Origin: UBA11475 sp902486425
Lineage (GTDB): Bacteria; Bacillota; Clostridia; Christensenellales; Borkfalkiaceae
NCBI GenBank assembly: GCA_902486425.1
Contig: CABTOK010000008.1
Coordinates: 62,001-126,000 of the forward strand
Reading direction: 5' to 3'
Length of the DNA stretch: 64,000 nucleotides
Below the pieces are notes generated by a model. That model ran no database searches. It worked only from the letters and a program-made list of their open reading frames with translations, and had not been told where the DNA came from. A program made the translations under genes and the position numbers. This document shows, one piece after another, positions 8,256 through 16,662 of the stretch; position 1 is the first letter of the stretch; the number at the start of each line of letters is the position of its first letter.

Positions 8256-10277
8256 TTATTTATTTCTGCGGTTTTCGACGACGAGCAACTTGCCGTAAGG
8301 CGGGAGTGTAACGGATTCGCCCGCGGCGTAAGCCTTGCCGTCGAACGCGTTCACACCGCCGAGCGGCACGGTGACGGAGCCGCCCTCGTGCGAGGTTTCG
8401 ATCGCGGCGAACACGCGCATACCATCGCCCTCGCGAATAACGGTTACAATATTTTTGTCTGCGACGGCAACGGGCTTCACGCCCTTTTCCGTGGCAAGGA
8501 ACTTCGTAAACTCGCCCAAAGTTTCCGTGTCCGGCACAAATCCCAGAATAACTATTTTGCCTTTGCCGTAGGGCGTGGACGTAATCGCCGAGTAGCCTTT
8601 TATATACTCGCCGTCGGAAAACTCTGCGACCGTTTCGGCTTTATCCGACACGGTGTAAGCCTCGTAAAATACGGACAGCGAATTGCCGACTGCGCCGCAA
8701 CCGAACTTAATAGGATAAGTTTCGCCTTTCGGCAGATAAAATTCCTGTCTTACGCCCGCAATTTCTTCAAGCGAGCCGAGAGCGCGATCGGTAAACTTCG
8801 CGCCGGAGCGGTTGCGGTTGTCGGACATGGGACCGACAACCCAGGTGCCGCCATTTTTCGTCCAGTCGAGCATACGGTTGATAAGGTCGGCTTCGCTAAG
8901 ATCGGGCATAAACGGCGTAAAAACGACTTTGTATTCGTCTACGGGGTGCGACGGCGTAATGACGTCAGGGCGAAGTTGAATATCCGCCAGAGGAGCGTAA
9001 AAGTATTTTTCGAGATCGCGGCAGTAGTCGAAACCCTGCGTCATGCGCTGGAAGCGAAACGTTTCGAGCGAGGAGTTCGAACAATGTAGCGCGATGCCGC
9101 TCGTCACGGGCTTGGTTCGGGTGATGATATCTGAAGTCGCGGCGAGTTCGTCCGAAAGTTCCTTGATTTCCGCGTCGACGTGGAACGGTCTGCCGCAGGA
9201 TGCGATGCACGCACCGTGCATGAGTTCGTGTCCGCCGTAGTGCGAACGCCACAGCCAATAATTGATGAGTTCCGCACCGAGTAACACCGACAACCACACG
9301 TTGGCGTTGTTAAAGCCTTTCGGGCGCATGCCGTTGGTTTCGGTCGAGCCGTTCCAGCAGCATGAGGTTTCCGTAACCCAGAACGGACGGTTTTTCGCCG
9401 GGCGCATAATGTCGTACCAGAAAGTCGCGCCGCGGAAATTGCTTACGTCGTTGTAGTGATTGAACTGCATTATATCCATGTCGCGGGAAAGCCGGTCGTA
9501 GTCGAGATTGAATATAGGCATACTGTCATGCCCGATCGGCGCGTTCGAATATTTCGCGATTATGTCGCGCTGACGCTTTATAAAATCGAGTTGTGCGTCG
9601 TTCTGAAACTTTATCCACCACTTGTTGTACGACGGGTGAGCCCATACGTGCGGCGCAGGTTTCGAGAGATCGTCGAACGAGCCGTACTTCAAAGAAAAAA
9701 TGTTCGTGCCCCACTCGCGATTTAGTGCGTCTATATCGCCGTCGTACTGATTTTTCATGTATTCGCGAAACTTTTTCTCGCAGTCGTCGCAAACGCAACC
9801 CATCGCGCCGAGATTTTCGCGCTCCGGCTCTATTTCGTTGTCGATCTGCCAGCCGATAACGTTTTCGTCCCGCCCGAACTCTTTCGCCATAGCCTCGACC
9901 ATACGGTCGCAGTACTGAAGATAAACTTCGCTGTTCTGACAAATATCGCGTCTGAAGCCTATCGTCTGTCGCACTCCGTCAATGCCTACGGCAAAGATTT
10001 CGGGGTGCTTGTTCGCCAGCCAGCGCGGCGGGCAAGCCGTGGGCGTACCCATAATCACGGAAATTCCGCGGTCGCGGCACTTATCCACCACTTCACGGAA
10101 CAGCGAAAAATCAAACTCGCCGTCCGCAGGCTCCATCGTCGACCAGGCGAACTCCGCGATACGCACGCAGTTAAGTCCGAGTTTAACCATAAGATCGAGA
10201 TCTTTGTCCACTTCCGAGCGATCCCATGCCTCGGGATAGTAGTTAGAACCGAATATCGGCTTTTTAACATTAAACAT
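8256..10277 (-). CDS. GH42 beta-galactosidase
   Basis: Glycoside hydrolase family 42, which releases beta-linked galactose from oligosaccharides. I chose the Met at 10277 (MFNVKKPIFGSNYYPEAW) because GAGGAG stands five bases before it; an upstream in-frame extension lacks homology. The 673-residue product has the TIM barrel with acid/base Glu148 in WQIDNE and nucleophile Glu303 in WVTETSCC. Cys82 and the CVCDDC cluster at 161-166 match the zinc-binding cysteines of the family. The central trimerisation domain and C-terminal beta domain follow. No signal peptide is present, so it should act in the cytoplasm on imported oligosaccharides. No transporter or sugar regulator is adjacent, so it is a stand-alone gene. 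Confidence 0.92.
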   Translation of the reverse strand: MFNVKKPIFGSNYYPEAWDRSEVDKDLDLMVKLGLNCVRIAEFAWSTMEPADGEFDFSLFREVVDKCRDRGISVIMGTPTACPPRWLANKHPEIFAVGIDGVRQTIGFRRDICQNSEVYLQYCDRMVEAMAKEFGRDENVIGWQIDNEIEPERENLGAMGCVCDDCEKKFREYMKNQYDGDIDALNREWGTNIFSLKYGSFDDLSKPAPHVWAHPSYNKWWIKFQNDAQLDFIKRQRDIIAKYSNAPIGHDSMPIFNLDYDRLSRDMDIMQFNHYNDVSNFRGATFWYDIMRPAKNRPFWVTETSCCWNGSTETNGMRPKGFNNANVWLSVLLGAELINYWLWRSHYGGHELMHGACIASCGRPFHVDAEIKELSDELAATSDIITRTKPVTSGIALHCSNSSLETFRFQRMTQGFDYCRDLEKYFYAPLADIQLRPDVITPSHPVDEYKVVFTPFMPDLSEADLINRMLDWTKNGGTWVVGPMSDNRNRSGAKFTDRALGSLEEIAGVRQEFYLPKGETYPIKFGCGAVGNSLSVFYEAYTVSDKAETVAEFSDGEYIKGYSAITSTPYGKGKIVILGFVPDTETLGEFTKFLATEKGVKPVAVADKNIVTVIREGDGMRVFAAIETSHEGGSVTVPLGGVNAFDGKAYAAGESVTLPPYGKLLVVENRRNK

Positions 10278-10370
10278 ATTTTCTCCTCTTTTACCCGCGC
10301 GATTTGAAACAAGCCCGAATGTTTGGGCAGATATTCCGGTTGCGTCGCGATTTTTAATCTTTATACCCGA

Positions 10371-10399
10371 ATTATACCTTAAAAAAAACAAAATGTCAA
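10371..10399 (-). promoter_or_regulatory. Promoter of the GH42 gene
   Basis: Read on the - strand, TTGACA (10399-10394) and TATAAT (10376-10371) are 17 bases apart, a perfect consensus. The leader of about 85 bases carries a near-palindrome GCCCGAATGTTTGGGC at 10313-10328, a possible operator or RNA hairpin. The stretch 10400-10571 is AT-rich and I see no gene in it. Confidence 0.8.
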
Positions 10400-10571
10400 A
10401 GCCGTCGCGCCGACCTGTTTTGCTATTCTTAAAACCGAAATAATGTACAATATTTTTATTATTATTTAAGTCGTCATCAATTAACACGTAATACTTCAAA
10501 AATTATTTTATTGATTTTTAAGTTTGATATATCCCATGCATAGAACAACTACTAATCCCGATCCCCGTTTT

Positions 10572-10805
10572 TTACTTGATATATTCTCTTACTCTTAGTT
10601 TCGCGTCGGTCTTTTCGGCTACGGCGCGGCATTTGTCGACGTTTATACCGTCAACTGCAGCTACGCTCATAACGGTGTCGATACCCGCTTTTACGCACTC
10701 GGCGGTAAACTCGAGCGAACGGCAAACGCGGTCGTAACCTTCGGCGTTGTCGCTGTTGAGCGACACGGACGCTTCGTCGATCGCGCCTTTAAGATCGGGT
10801 ACTAT
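10572..10805 (-). pseudogene. C-terminal remnant of a radical SAM protein (TatD-linked type)
   Basis: A frame open from 10805 (directly after an in-frame stop) to the stop at 10572 encodes about 77 residues. They resemble the C-terminal end of the small radical SAM proteins often linked to TatD nucleases: LKGAIDEASVSLNSD, then YDRVCRS, DKCRAVAEKT and a final LRVREYIK. The iron-sulfur CxxxCxxC part is missing, and no ribosome site or suitable ATG precedes it. I infer the 3' stub of a deleted gene. The call rests on remembered family sequences, so the exact subfamily is uncertain. Confidence 0.6.
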
Positions 10806-10916
10806 TTACTGTACCGACGGCACAATTTCAAAATAATAAATTTCGCCGGAAATGCGCATAAAATAACGGCTGAAAAGCTACAAAAACTCCGTAAAAAATC
10901 AATAAAAAATTTATTC

Positions 10917-10948
10917 AAAAATCGCAAGTAAAAACCTTGCGATTTTTT
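10917..10948. terminator. Orphan bidirectional terminator
   Basis: AAAAATCGCAAG pairs with CTTGCGATTTTT across a seven-base loop, with T runs following on both strands. No intact gene ends here on either strand, so it may be left from a deletion next to the radical SAM stub, or may insulate the potABCD promoter. Between 10806 and 10916 I see no gene. Confidence 0.75.
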
Positions 10949-10997
10949 GTTCTCCCAAAATGAGAGAAAAAAATTTGAAAAATTATATAAAAAATAA

Positions 10998-11055
10998 TTG
11001 ACACAAGGGGCGGCAATATATATAATAATACGCGTGAGTTTAGTTTTATTAAACT
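10998..11055 (+). promoter_or_regulatory. Promoter and candidate operator of the polyamine operon
   Basis: TTGACA at 10998-11003 and TATAAT at 11021-11026 have a 17-base spacer. Just after the predicted start site lies an inverted repeat, AGTTTA-N7-TAAACT (11037-11055), well placed for a repressor. The first gene encodes an XRE-cupin regulator, so autoregulation is the simplest inference. Confidence 0.75.
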
Positions 11056-11120
11056 TTAAGTCAGTTTTCTCTAAACCGCAAAAAACGACAAATCGGACGA
11101 AAAGATTTTAAAGGTGTAAC

Positions 11121-11654
11121 ATGGTTCTCGGTGAAAAGATAAGGGATTTAAGGCTGTCGTGCGACCTTACGCAGGAAGAGCTTGCGGACAGGTGCGAGCT
11201 TACCAAGGGGTACATTTCGCAGCTCGAAAACGATCTGACTTCGCCGTCGATAGCTACGCTTATAGACATACTTTCGGCGCTCGGGACTAATCTTAAAGAG
11301 TTTTTCAGCGAAGAGAGCGACGAGCAGGTTGTTTTCACTAAAAGCGACTTTATCGAAAAGGAAGAAGAAAATTACACGCTCAACTGGCTCGTTCCGAACG
11401 CGCAGAAGAACATGATGGAGCCGATAACCGTCGAGGTGAATCCCGGTTCCGCCACGGAAGAAGATAACCCGCACGAAGGCGAAGAGTTCGGCTACGTGCT
11501 TGAAGGCGAAATATTTTTAGTGATAGGGAAGAAGCGTTACAAGGTTAAAAAGGGCGAGAGTTTTTACTTTCCCGCCAATAAAACGCATTATATCTTGAAC
11601 AAAAACGACAAAAAAGCCGTTTTGATATGGGTTTCATGCCCGCCGAATTTTTAA
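11121..11654 (+). CDS. XRE-family regulator with C-terminal cupin domain
   Basis: A 177-residue DNA-binding protein. The helix-turn-helix spans about residues 5-60, with LTQEELADRCELTKGYISQ and LENDLTSPSIATL. A cupin_2 beta-barrel spans about 105-175, with NPHEGEEFGYVLEGE and a terminal VLIWVSCPPNF. This architecture is shared with PuuR-type regulators, where the cupin senses a small ligand. It is first in the operon and potA follows after 12 bases, so it probably represses or tunes polyamine uptake; the ligand is inferred from context. An AAGGTG site precedes the ATG. Confidence 0.88.
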   Translation: MVLGEKIRDLRLSCDLTQEELADRCELTKGYISQLENDLTSPSIATLIDILSALGTNLKEFFSEESDEQVVFTKSDFIEKEEENYTLNWLVPNAQKNMMEPITVEVNPGSATEEDNPHEGEEFGYVLEGEIFLVIGKKRYKVKKGESFYFPANKTHYILNKNDKKAVLIWVSCPPNF

Positions 11655-11666
11655 GGAGAACCTAAG

Positions 11667-13196
11667 ATGACAAGTAATGAACGCATTATTGAACTGAAAA
11701 ACATTACGAGAACTTTCGAAGACGGCGTAGTCGCCGTGGACGATCTCAGCCTTTACGTAAGACGCGGCGAATTCATAACCTTTTTAGGCCCGTCCGGTTG
11801 CGGAAAAACCACCACGCTCAGAATGATTTCGGGCTTCGACATGCCGTCGAAAGGTCAGATTCTTCTGAACGGTCAGGATATAACCAACCTCCCGCCGAAC
11901 AAAAGACCTATAAACACGGTGTTTCAGAAGTACGCGCTTTTCCCGCACCTTAATATCTTCGACAATATCGCTTACGGTCTGAAGCTTAAAAGAATAAAGG
12001 TCACTTACGAAGACAATGACGGCAAAAGATTTACGAGAGTAGAAAAACTTTCGAAAAAGGAAATCGCCGCCAAGGTACAAAAAGCTCTTAAAATAGTAGA
12101 TCTCGAAGGGTTCGAAAAGAGAAGCGTTTCCACCCTTTCCGGCGGACAGCAGCAAAGAGTCGCGATTGCGAGAGCTATCGTAAACGAACCGCAGATTCTT
12201 CTTTTAGACGAACCTTTGGGCGCGCTCGACCTTAAAATGCGTAAGGAAATGCAGATCGAACTTAAAGATATGCACAAAAAACTCGGCATAACCTTCATTT
12301 ACGTTACGCACGATCAGGAAGAAGCCCTTACCATGAGCGACACCATAGTCGTTATGAACGACGGCGTTATTCAGCAGATAGGCACTCCCGAACAGGTTTA
12401 CAACGAACCGAAAAACGCGTTCGTAGCGAATTTCATCGGCGAAAGCAACATCTTTTCCGGTACGTATCTCGGCAACCGGAAGGTTAAATTTTTAGGAAAA
12501 GCTTTCGACTGCGTGGACGACTTCGAAAAGAACGAACTCGTCGACGTCGTTGTAAGACCGGAAGACGTTAAAATCGTTCCCGCGGATCAGGGTACGGTAA
12601 AAGGCAAGGTTACCTATACAGTATTCAAGGGTACCCATTACGACGTCGTATGCGAAATCGGCAAGTCCGAAATCACGACTCAGACCTTAAAAGAAGTAAA
12701 AGTCGGCGACGTAATCGGCATGACGGTCGATCCCGACGAAATACATATAATGAGAAAGGAAGTCCAGACCAACCGTTACGACGGCTACATCACCAAGCAC
12801 AACACGGTATGCTTCGGCGACGGCGAATTCCTTTGCGACGTAACCAAGCTCTACAAAGGTTCCGTTCTCGACGAAGAAGGCTACCTTATCACCGCCGAAG
12901 GCGAAAAGATAGACCTTACCGACGTTGACGTAAAGGTAGAAGTAGGTCTCCACGATATCGAAATCGAAGACATCAAAAATGATTCCGACGTCAATGCGGA
13001 CGAATACGGCGCTATCGGCAAGATTATTCAGATCATCGCCAAAGCCGACCACTATCAGCTCGTCGTAAGAACGGAAGAAAACGAAGAAGATTACGTTTTC
13101 GATACCGAAGATCTCTGGAACGAAGGCGATATAGTAAGAGTTAACATCAATAAAGAAAATATCGATCTTAAACTCAAACAGGAGGTTAAGAGATAA
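11667..13196 (+). CDS. potA: Spermidine/putrescine ABC transporter ATP-binding protein, C-terminally extended
   Basis: ATPase subunit of the polyamine importer, acting at the inner face of the membrane. Walker A GPSGCGKTT is at 41-49, signature LSGGQ at 157-161, Walker B ILLLDE at 177-182 and the switch His in VTHDQEEA at 215. At 509 residues it is about 140 longer than typical PotA. Two parts are extra: an insert of about 20 residues before the signature helix (near 108-130) and a second TOBE-like C-terminal region after residue 375 that ends GDIVRVNINKENIDL. It follows the regulator after 12 bases with an AAGGAG site and overlaps potB by one base. Confidence 0.95.
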   Translation: MTSNERIIELKNITRTFEDGVVAVDDLSLYVRRGEFITFLGPSGCGKTTTLRMISGFDMPSKGQILLNGQDITNLPPNKRPINTVFQKYALFPHLNIFDNIAYGLKLKRIKVTYEDNDGKRFTRVEKLSKKEIAAKVQKALKIVDLEGFEKRSVSTLSGGQQQRVAIARAIVNEPQILLLDEPLGALDLKMRKEMQIELKDMHKKLGITFIYVTHDQEEALTMSDTIVVMNDGVIQQIGTPEQVYNEPKNAFVANFIGESNIFSGTYLGNRKVKFLGKAFDCVDDFEKNELVDVVVRPEDVKIVPADQGTVKGKVTYTVFKGTHYDVVCEIGKSEITTQTLKEVKVGDVIGMTVDPDEIHIMRKEVQTNRYDGYITKHNTVCFGDGEFLCDVTKLYKGSVLDEEGYLITAEGEKIDLTDVDVKVEVGLHDIEIEDIKNDSDVNADEYGAIGKIIQIIAKADHYQLVVRTEENEEDYVFDTEDLWNEGDIVRVNINKENIDLKLKQEVKR

Positions 13197-14047
13197 TGAA
13201 GGAAGCAAAGGTTGTCTCTTCGGCTCCGGTTACTTATCAGCCGGAAAAGGAGAAGAGTTTTTTGAAGTTTTCGAGAAAGCAACTCTGTATTCCTTACGGG
13301 GTGTTTCTCGCTTGTTTTGTCATAATTCCGCTCCTGTTAATACTTTTTTACGCTTTTACCGACAAAAACGGACATATAAGCTTAGGTAATTTCGTTGCGT
13401 TTTTTACAAGCCCGACTACGCTTACCACGGTTATAATAAGCATACTTTTAGCTTTGGCTACTACTCTTATATGTCTTATACTCGCCTATCCGGTCGCATA
13501 TATACTCGCAAAAAGCAAACTGAATAAGAGCGGTACTCTTTTATTGCTGTTCATTCTTCCGATGTGGATAAACTTCGTTTTGAGAGCGATGGCGATGAAA
13601 GACCTTTTAACGCTTATAGGCGTGTTCGAACTCAACAACTACGTCAATACCGTAATAGGCATGGTTTACGATTATCTGCCGTTTATGATAATGCCGATTT
13701 ATACCGTTCTTATAAAGATGGATAAAAGCCTTATCGAAGCGAGCAAAGATTTAGGAGCAAATTCATTCCATACCTTTACCGACGTAATATTCCCGTTGTC
13801 CACTCCCGGTATCGCGAGCGGAATAACGATGGTATTCATGCCGACAATGACCTGCTACGTAATATCCGATACTTTCGGTAACGGTCTTATAACAATCGTG
13901 GGCAAGCTTATAGACGAACAGTTCACGACTTTCCAGAACTGGAACATGGGCTCCGCCATAGCCATGGTACTTCTTGCAATAATGCTCGTATCCATGCTTG
14001 TAACGGGCGGATTCAAAGCAGAAGAAACAAGGGGGACTAACTTATGA
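13196..14047 (+). CDS. potB: Spermidine/putrescine ABC transporter permease
   Basis: One of the two inner-membrane permeases of the polyamine importer, 283 residues. A charged N-terminal segment precedes six predicted hydrophobic helices. The coupling-helix (EAA) region is LIEASKDLGANSFHTFTDVI, near residue 180. The ATG overlaps the potA stop (TAATG), and the gene overlaps potC by four bases, giving translational coupling. The GGAGG site lies inside the potA 3' end. Confidence 0.95.
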   Translation: MKEAKVVSSAPVTYQPEKEKSFLKFSRKQLCIPYGVFLACFVIIPLLLILFYAFTDKNGHISLGNFVAFFTSPTTLTTVIISILLALATTLICLILAYPVAYILAKSKLNKSGTLLLLFILPMWINFVLRAMAMKDLLTLIGVFELNNYVNTVIGMVYDYLPFMIMPIYTVLIKMDKSLIEASKDLGANSFHTFTDVIFPLSTPGIASGITMVFMPTMTCYVISDTFGNGLITIVGKLIDEQFTTFQNWNMGSAIAMVLLAIMLVSMLVTGGFKAEETRGTNL

Positions 14048-14856
14048 AAAAATTCCTTAAAGTTTTATACATGGTCCTTATACTCTTATTTATGTATGCG
14101 CCTATCTTCACGCTCGTCGTGTACAGCTTCTTCGACGTGAATACGGTAAGTTTTCAGGATCTCCTCGTAACGCCGTTTTCTCTCGAGCTTTACAAAAAGC
14201 TCTTTACCGATTCGGCTCTCATGAAGATAGTATTCGATACGCTCCTGCTTGCGCTCATCGTCGCCGTTCTTTCGGTAATTTTAGGGACTACCGGAGCAAT
14301 CGGTATCTTTTACAGCAAAAAGAGAGCCGGTAAAACGTTGTCGGCGGTTTCGAGAATTCCCGTTATAAACGCCGAAATCGTCACCGCGGTTTCGATAGCT
14401 CTTCTGTTTACGGCTATATTTACCCAGAGCAGATCGTTCTTTGCGATGATAATAGGGCATATGGTGCTTACTACGCCGTTCGTGGTGCTTTCTGTTCTTC
14501 CGAAGCTTCAGCAAATGGATCCCAATATGTATGAGGCTGCTCTCGATCTCGGCGCGAGTCCGACAAGAGCTTTGTGGACGGTCGTTATACCCGAAATTTT
14601 ACCGGGTATCGTTTCCGGCTTTATGCTTGCGATAACGCTGTCGCTCGACGATTATATCGTTTCGGCGTACACTCAGCCTGCGGGAATAAAGACTATATCG
14701 ACGTACGTTTATACCGCTATTTCCAAGTCCGGCACCAATTCGTCGCTGCCCGCACTCCGCGCGCTTTCGGCGATAATATTCGTAGTAATAACCGCCGTCG
14801 TAATAATAAACAACGTTGTTTCGAATAAAAAGGCAAAAAAGGAGGTTAAAGCATGA
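14044..14856 (+). CDS. potC: Spermidine/putrescine ABC transporter permease
   Basis: The second permease of the polyamine importer, 270 residues with six predicted membrane helices. Its EAA loop, YEAALDLGASPTRALWTVV, starts near residue 163 and contacts the ATPase. It starts within the potB stop (ATGA overlap) and ends within the start of potD, so all four transporter genes form one tightly coupled unit. Sequence and order make the PotC assignment secure. Confidence 0.95.
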   Translation: MKKFLKVLYMVLILLFMYAPIFTLVVYSFFDVNTVSFQDLLVTPFSLELYKKLFTDSALMKIVFDTLLLALIVAVLSVILGTTGAIGIFYSKKRAGKTLSAVSRIPVINAEIVTAVSIALLFTAIFTQSRSFFAMIIGHMVLTTPFVVLSVLPKLQQMDPNMYEAALDLGASPTRALWTVVIPEILPGIVSGFMLAITLSLDDYIVSAYTQPAGIKTISTYVYTAISKSGTNSSLPALRALSAIIFVVITAVVIINNVVSNKKAKKEVKA

Positions 14857-16325
14857 AAAAGTTTTTAACCGTTCTGCTTGCGGGGCTTTTAGCCGCAATG
14901 TGCGTTCCTTTTTCGGGTTGTTCGTCGTCTTCGGGTAAAACTGTTCTTAAAATATGTAACTGTGAAGACTATATAGACGAAGAACTTCTGGATATGTTCG
15001 AAAAAAGATATCCGGACATAAAAGTAGAATATTCGACCTACGGCACTAACGAAAACTTGTATAACGAACTCGTTATAAACCCGAACAGCTACGATCTTGT
15101 CGTTCCTTCGGAATACATGATTCAGAAGCTTGCCACCGAAGGCAGACTCAACAAGCTCGACCATGACAAACTTACCGGTTACAAGCCGTCGCCGTATATA
15201 GAAGAAAGACTCGAAAACATCACCTTTACCGTCGAAAGCGGCGAGTATAAGGGCGAAGAAGCGAAACTTTCGGACTTTATGGTCGGCTATATGTGGGGTA
15301 CGATGGGTTGGGTTATCAATCCCGCCAAGGTAAACGCCGACGACGCGAAATCATGGGACGGAATCTTAGGCAACAAAAAGTACAACAAAAAAGTTACGCT
15401 TAAAGATTCGGTAAGAGACACCTATCTCGTTTCTCTCGCGCTTATCTATAAAAACGAACTTTTAACCGCAATAAACAACGGCAACTTCGGCGAAGTTTCG
15501 GAATGGCTCAATAAAACCGACAAAGAAACCGTTAAAAAAGTCGGAGACAAGCTTTCTTCTCTTAAAAATTCGCTTTACGGATTCGAAGTAGACAGCGGCA
15601 AAAACGACATAGTAACGAGTAAAATCGACGCATACGTAGCATGGAGCGGAGATGCGGCTTACGCAATAGACGAAGCGGAAGAAAAGAAAGTTCATCTCGA
15701 CTACGTCGTTCCCGAAGAAGGCTCCAATATCTGGTTCGACGGACTCGTAATGCCGTCCGGAAGCAAAAACTACGATGCGGTTTATAAGTTTTTGAACTTT
15801 ATATCCGAACCCGAAAACGTAGTTAAAAACATGGACTATATAGGGTATTCGTCCATAGTAGCGGCGCCGGAATCCGGTGTGATATTCGATTATATCGCAG
15901 ATAACTTCGACGAGAGCGAAGACGAAGAAACGGGCGAAGTTTCGACCGAAGGTCTTATCGAAGTCGATTTAAGCTATTATTTCGGAAACGAGGACGGCGA
16001 AAACGTCGTTTACGTATCTGAAGAAAGCTACGGCAGGCTTATGGCACAGTATCCGACGCAGGATATAATAAAACGTTGTGCCGTCATGAATTACTTCGAC
16101 AATGAAACTCTTACGAGAATAAACGACATGTGGGCGGGGGTAAAGGGAGAGACCTTCAATATTTCGACTATAATAATGGTTCTCGTTCTTGTTCTTGTTA
16201 TAATAGCGGTGATAGTTTTGTACCGCTTGAGAGACAAAATCAAATGGCTTAAACTTCCCGAATCGAAAAAGTCCTATGCCGAAAAGCACGACCTTAAAGT
16301 CGTTTCGAGAGAAATAGTTCAGTAA
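14853..16325 (+). CDS. potD: Polyamine-binding lipoprotein with extra C-terminal membrane helix
   Basis: Substrate-binding protein of the Pot importer. The signal peptide ends in the lipobox FSGC, so the mature protein is a lipoprotein. The bilobed domain follows, with LKICNCEDYIDEEL and YSTYGTNENLYNEL. At 490 residues it is about 130 longer than usual PotD. The extra C-terminus has an acidic segment (near 345-370) and then a strongly hydrophobic helix at about 437-458, followed by the basic cytoplasmic-type tail YRLRDKIKWLK. It would thus be anchored at both ends. The start overlaps potC by four bases, and a terminator follows 17 bases after the stop. Confidence 0.93.
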   Translation: MKKFLTVLLAGLLAAMCVPFSGCSSSSGKTVLKICNCEDYIDEELLDMFEKRYPDIKVEYSTYGTNENLYNELVINPNSYDLVVPSEYMIQKLATEGRLNKLDHDKLTGYKPSPYIEERLENITFTVESGEYKGEEAKLSDFMVGYMWGTMGWVINPAKVNADDAKSWDGILGNKKYNKKVTLKDSVRDTYLVSLALIYKNELLTAINNGNFGEVSEWLNKTDKETVKKVGDKLSSLKNSLYGFEVDSGKNDIVTSKIDAYVAWSGDAAYAIDEAEEKKVHLDYVVPEEGSNIWFDGLVMPSGSKNYDAVYKFLNFISEPENVVKNMDYIGYSSIVAAPESGVIFDYIADNFDESEDEETGEVSTEGLIEVDLSYYFGNEDGENVVYVSEESYGRLMAQYPTQDIIKRCAVMNYFDNETLTRINDMWAGVKGETFNISTIIMVLVLVLVIIAVIVLYRLRDKIKWLKLPESKKSYAEKHDLKVVSREIVQ

Positions 16326-16342
16326 AAACCGAATAAAAAGAC

Positions 16343-16378
16343 AAAAAGGCAGTCCCGGTAAAACGCGGCTGTCTTTTT
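16343..16378 (+). terminator. Terminator of the polyamine operon
   Basis: AAAAAGGCAG pairs with CTGTCTTTTT around a GC-rich 16-base loop, followed by GTTTT. It lies directly downstream of potD. Between here and the next promoter there is only a small hairpin, TTCCGG/CCGGAA, at 16435-16457. Confidence 0.85.
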
Positions 16379-16585
16379 GTTTTATCGTTTTATATATTTT
16401 TAGCAAAAAGGCGGCAAGAGTTTATTAAGCGGAATTCCGGTCTTATAAGTTCCGGAAAAACAAATCCGAAAACCAAAAGAAAAAATAAACAAATCAAGCA
16501 ATCAAGCGGTATATAGTAAAAGATAATCGAATATATGGCTATACGGAATTTTTGTCAATATTTTTAAAATATTTTTGACAAGTTA

Positions 16586-16614
16586 TTGACAAACGTCAAA
16601 AGATGTGATATTAC
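16586..16614 (+). promoter_or_regulatory. Promoter of the sugar-binding-type gene with overlapping palindrome
   Basis: TTGACA at 16586-16591 and TATTAC at 16609-16614, preceded by TGA (extended -10), have a 17-base spacer. The -35 lies inside the palindrome TTGAC-N4-GTCAA (16586-16599), and a second TTGACA stands at 16575-16580. The palindrome could be an operator of a LacI- or GntR-type repressor; none is encoded nearby. Confidence 0.6.
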
Positions 16615-16662
16615 AATAGTAAGAAAAGCTTTTCATACAAAAAACTAAAGAAGGAGAATTTT

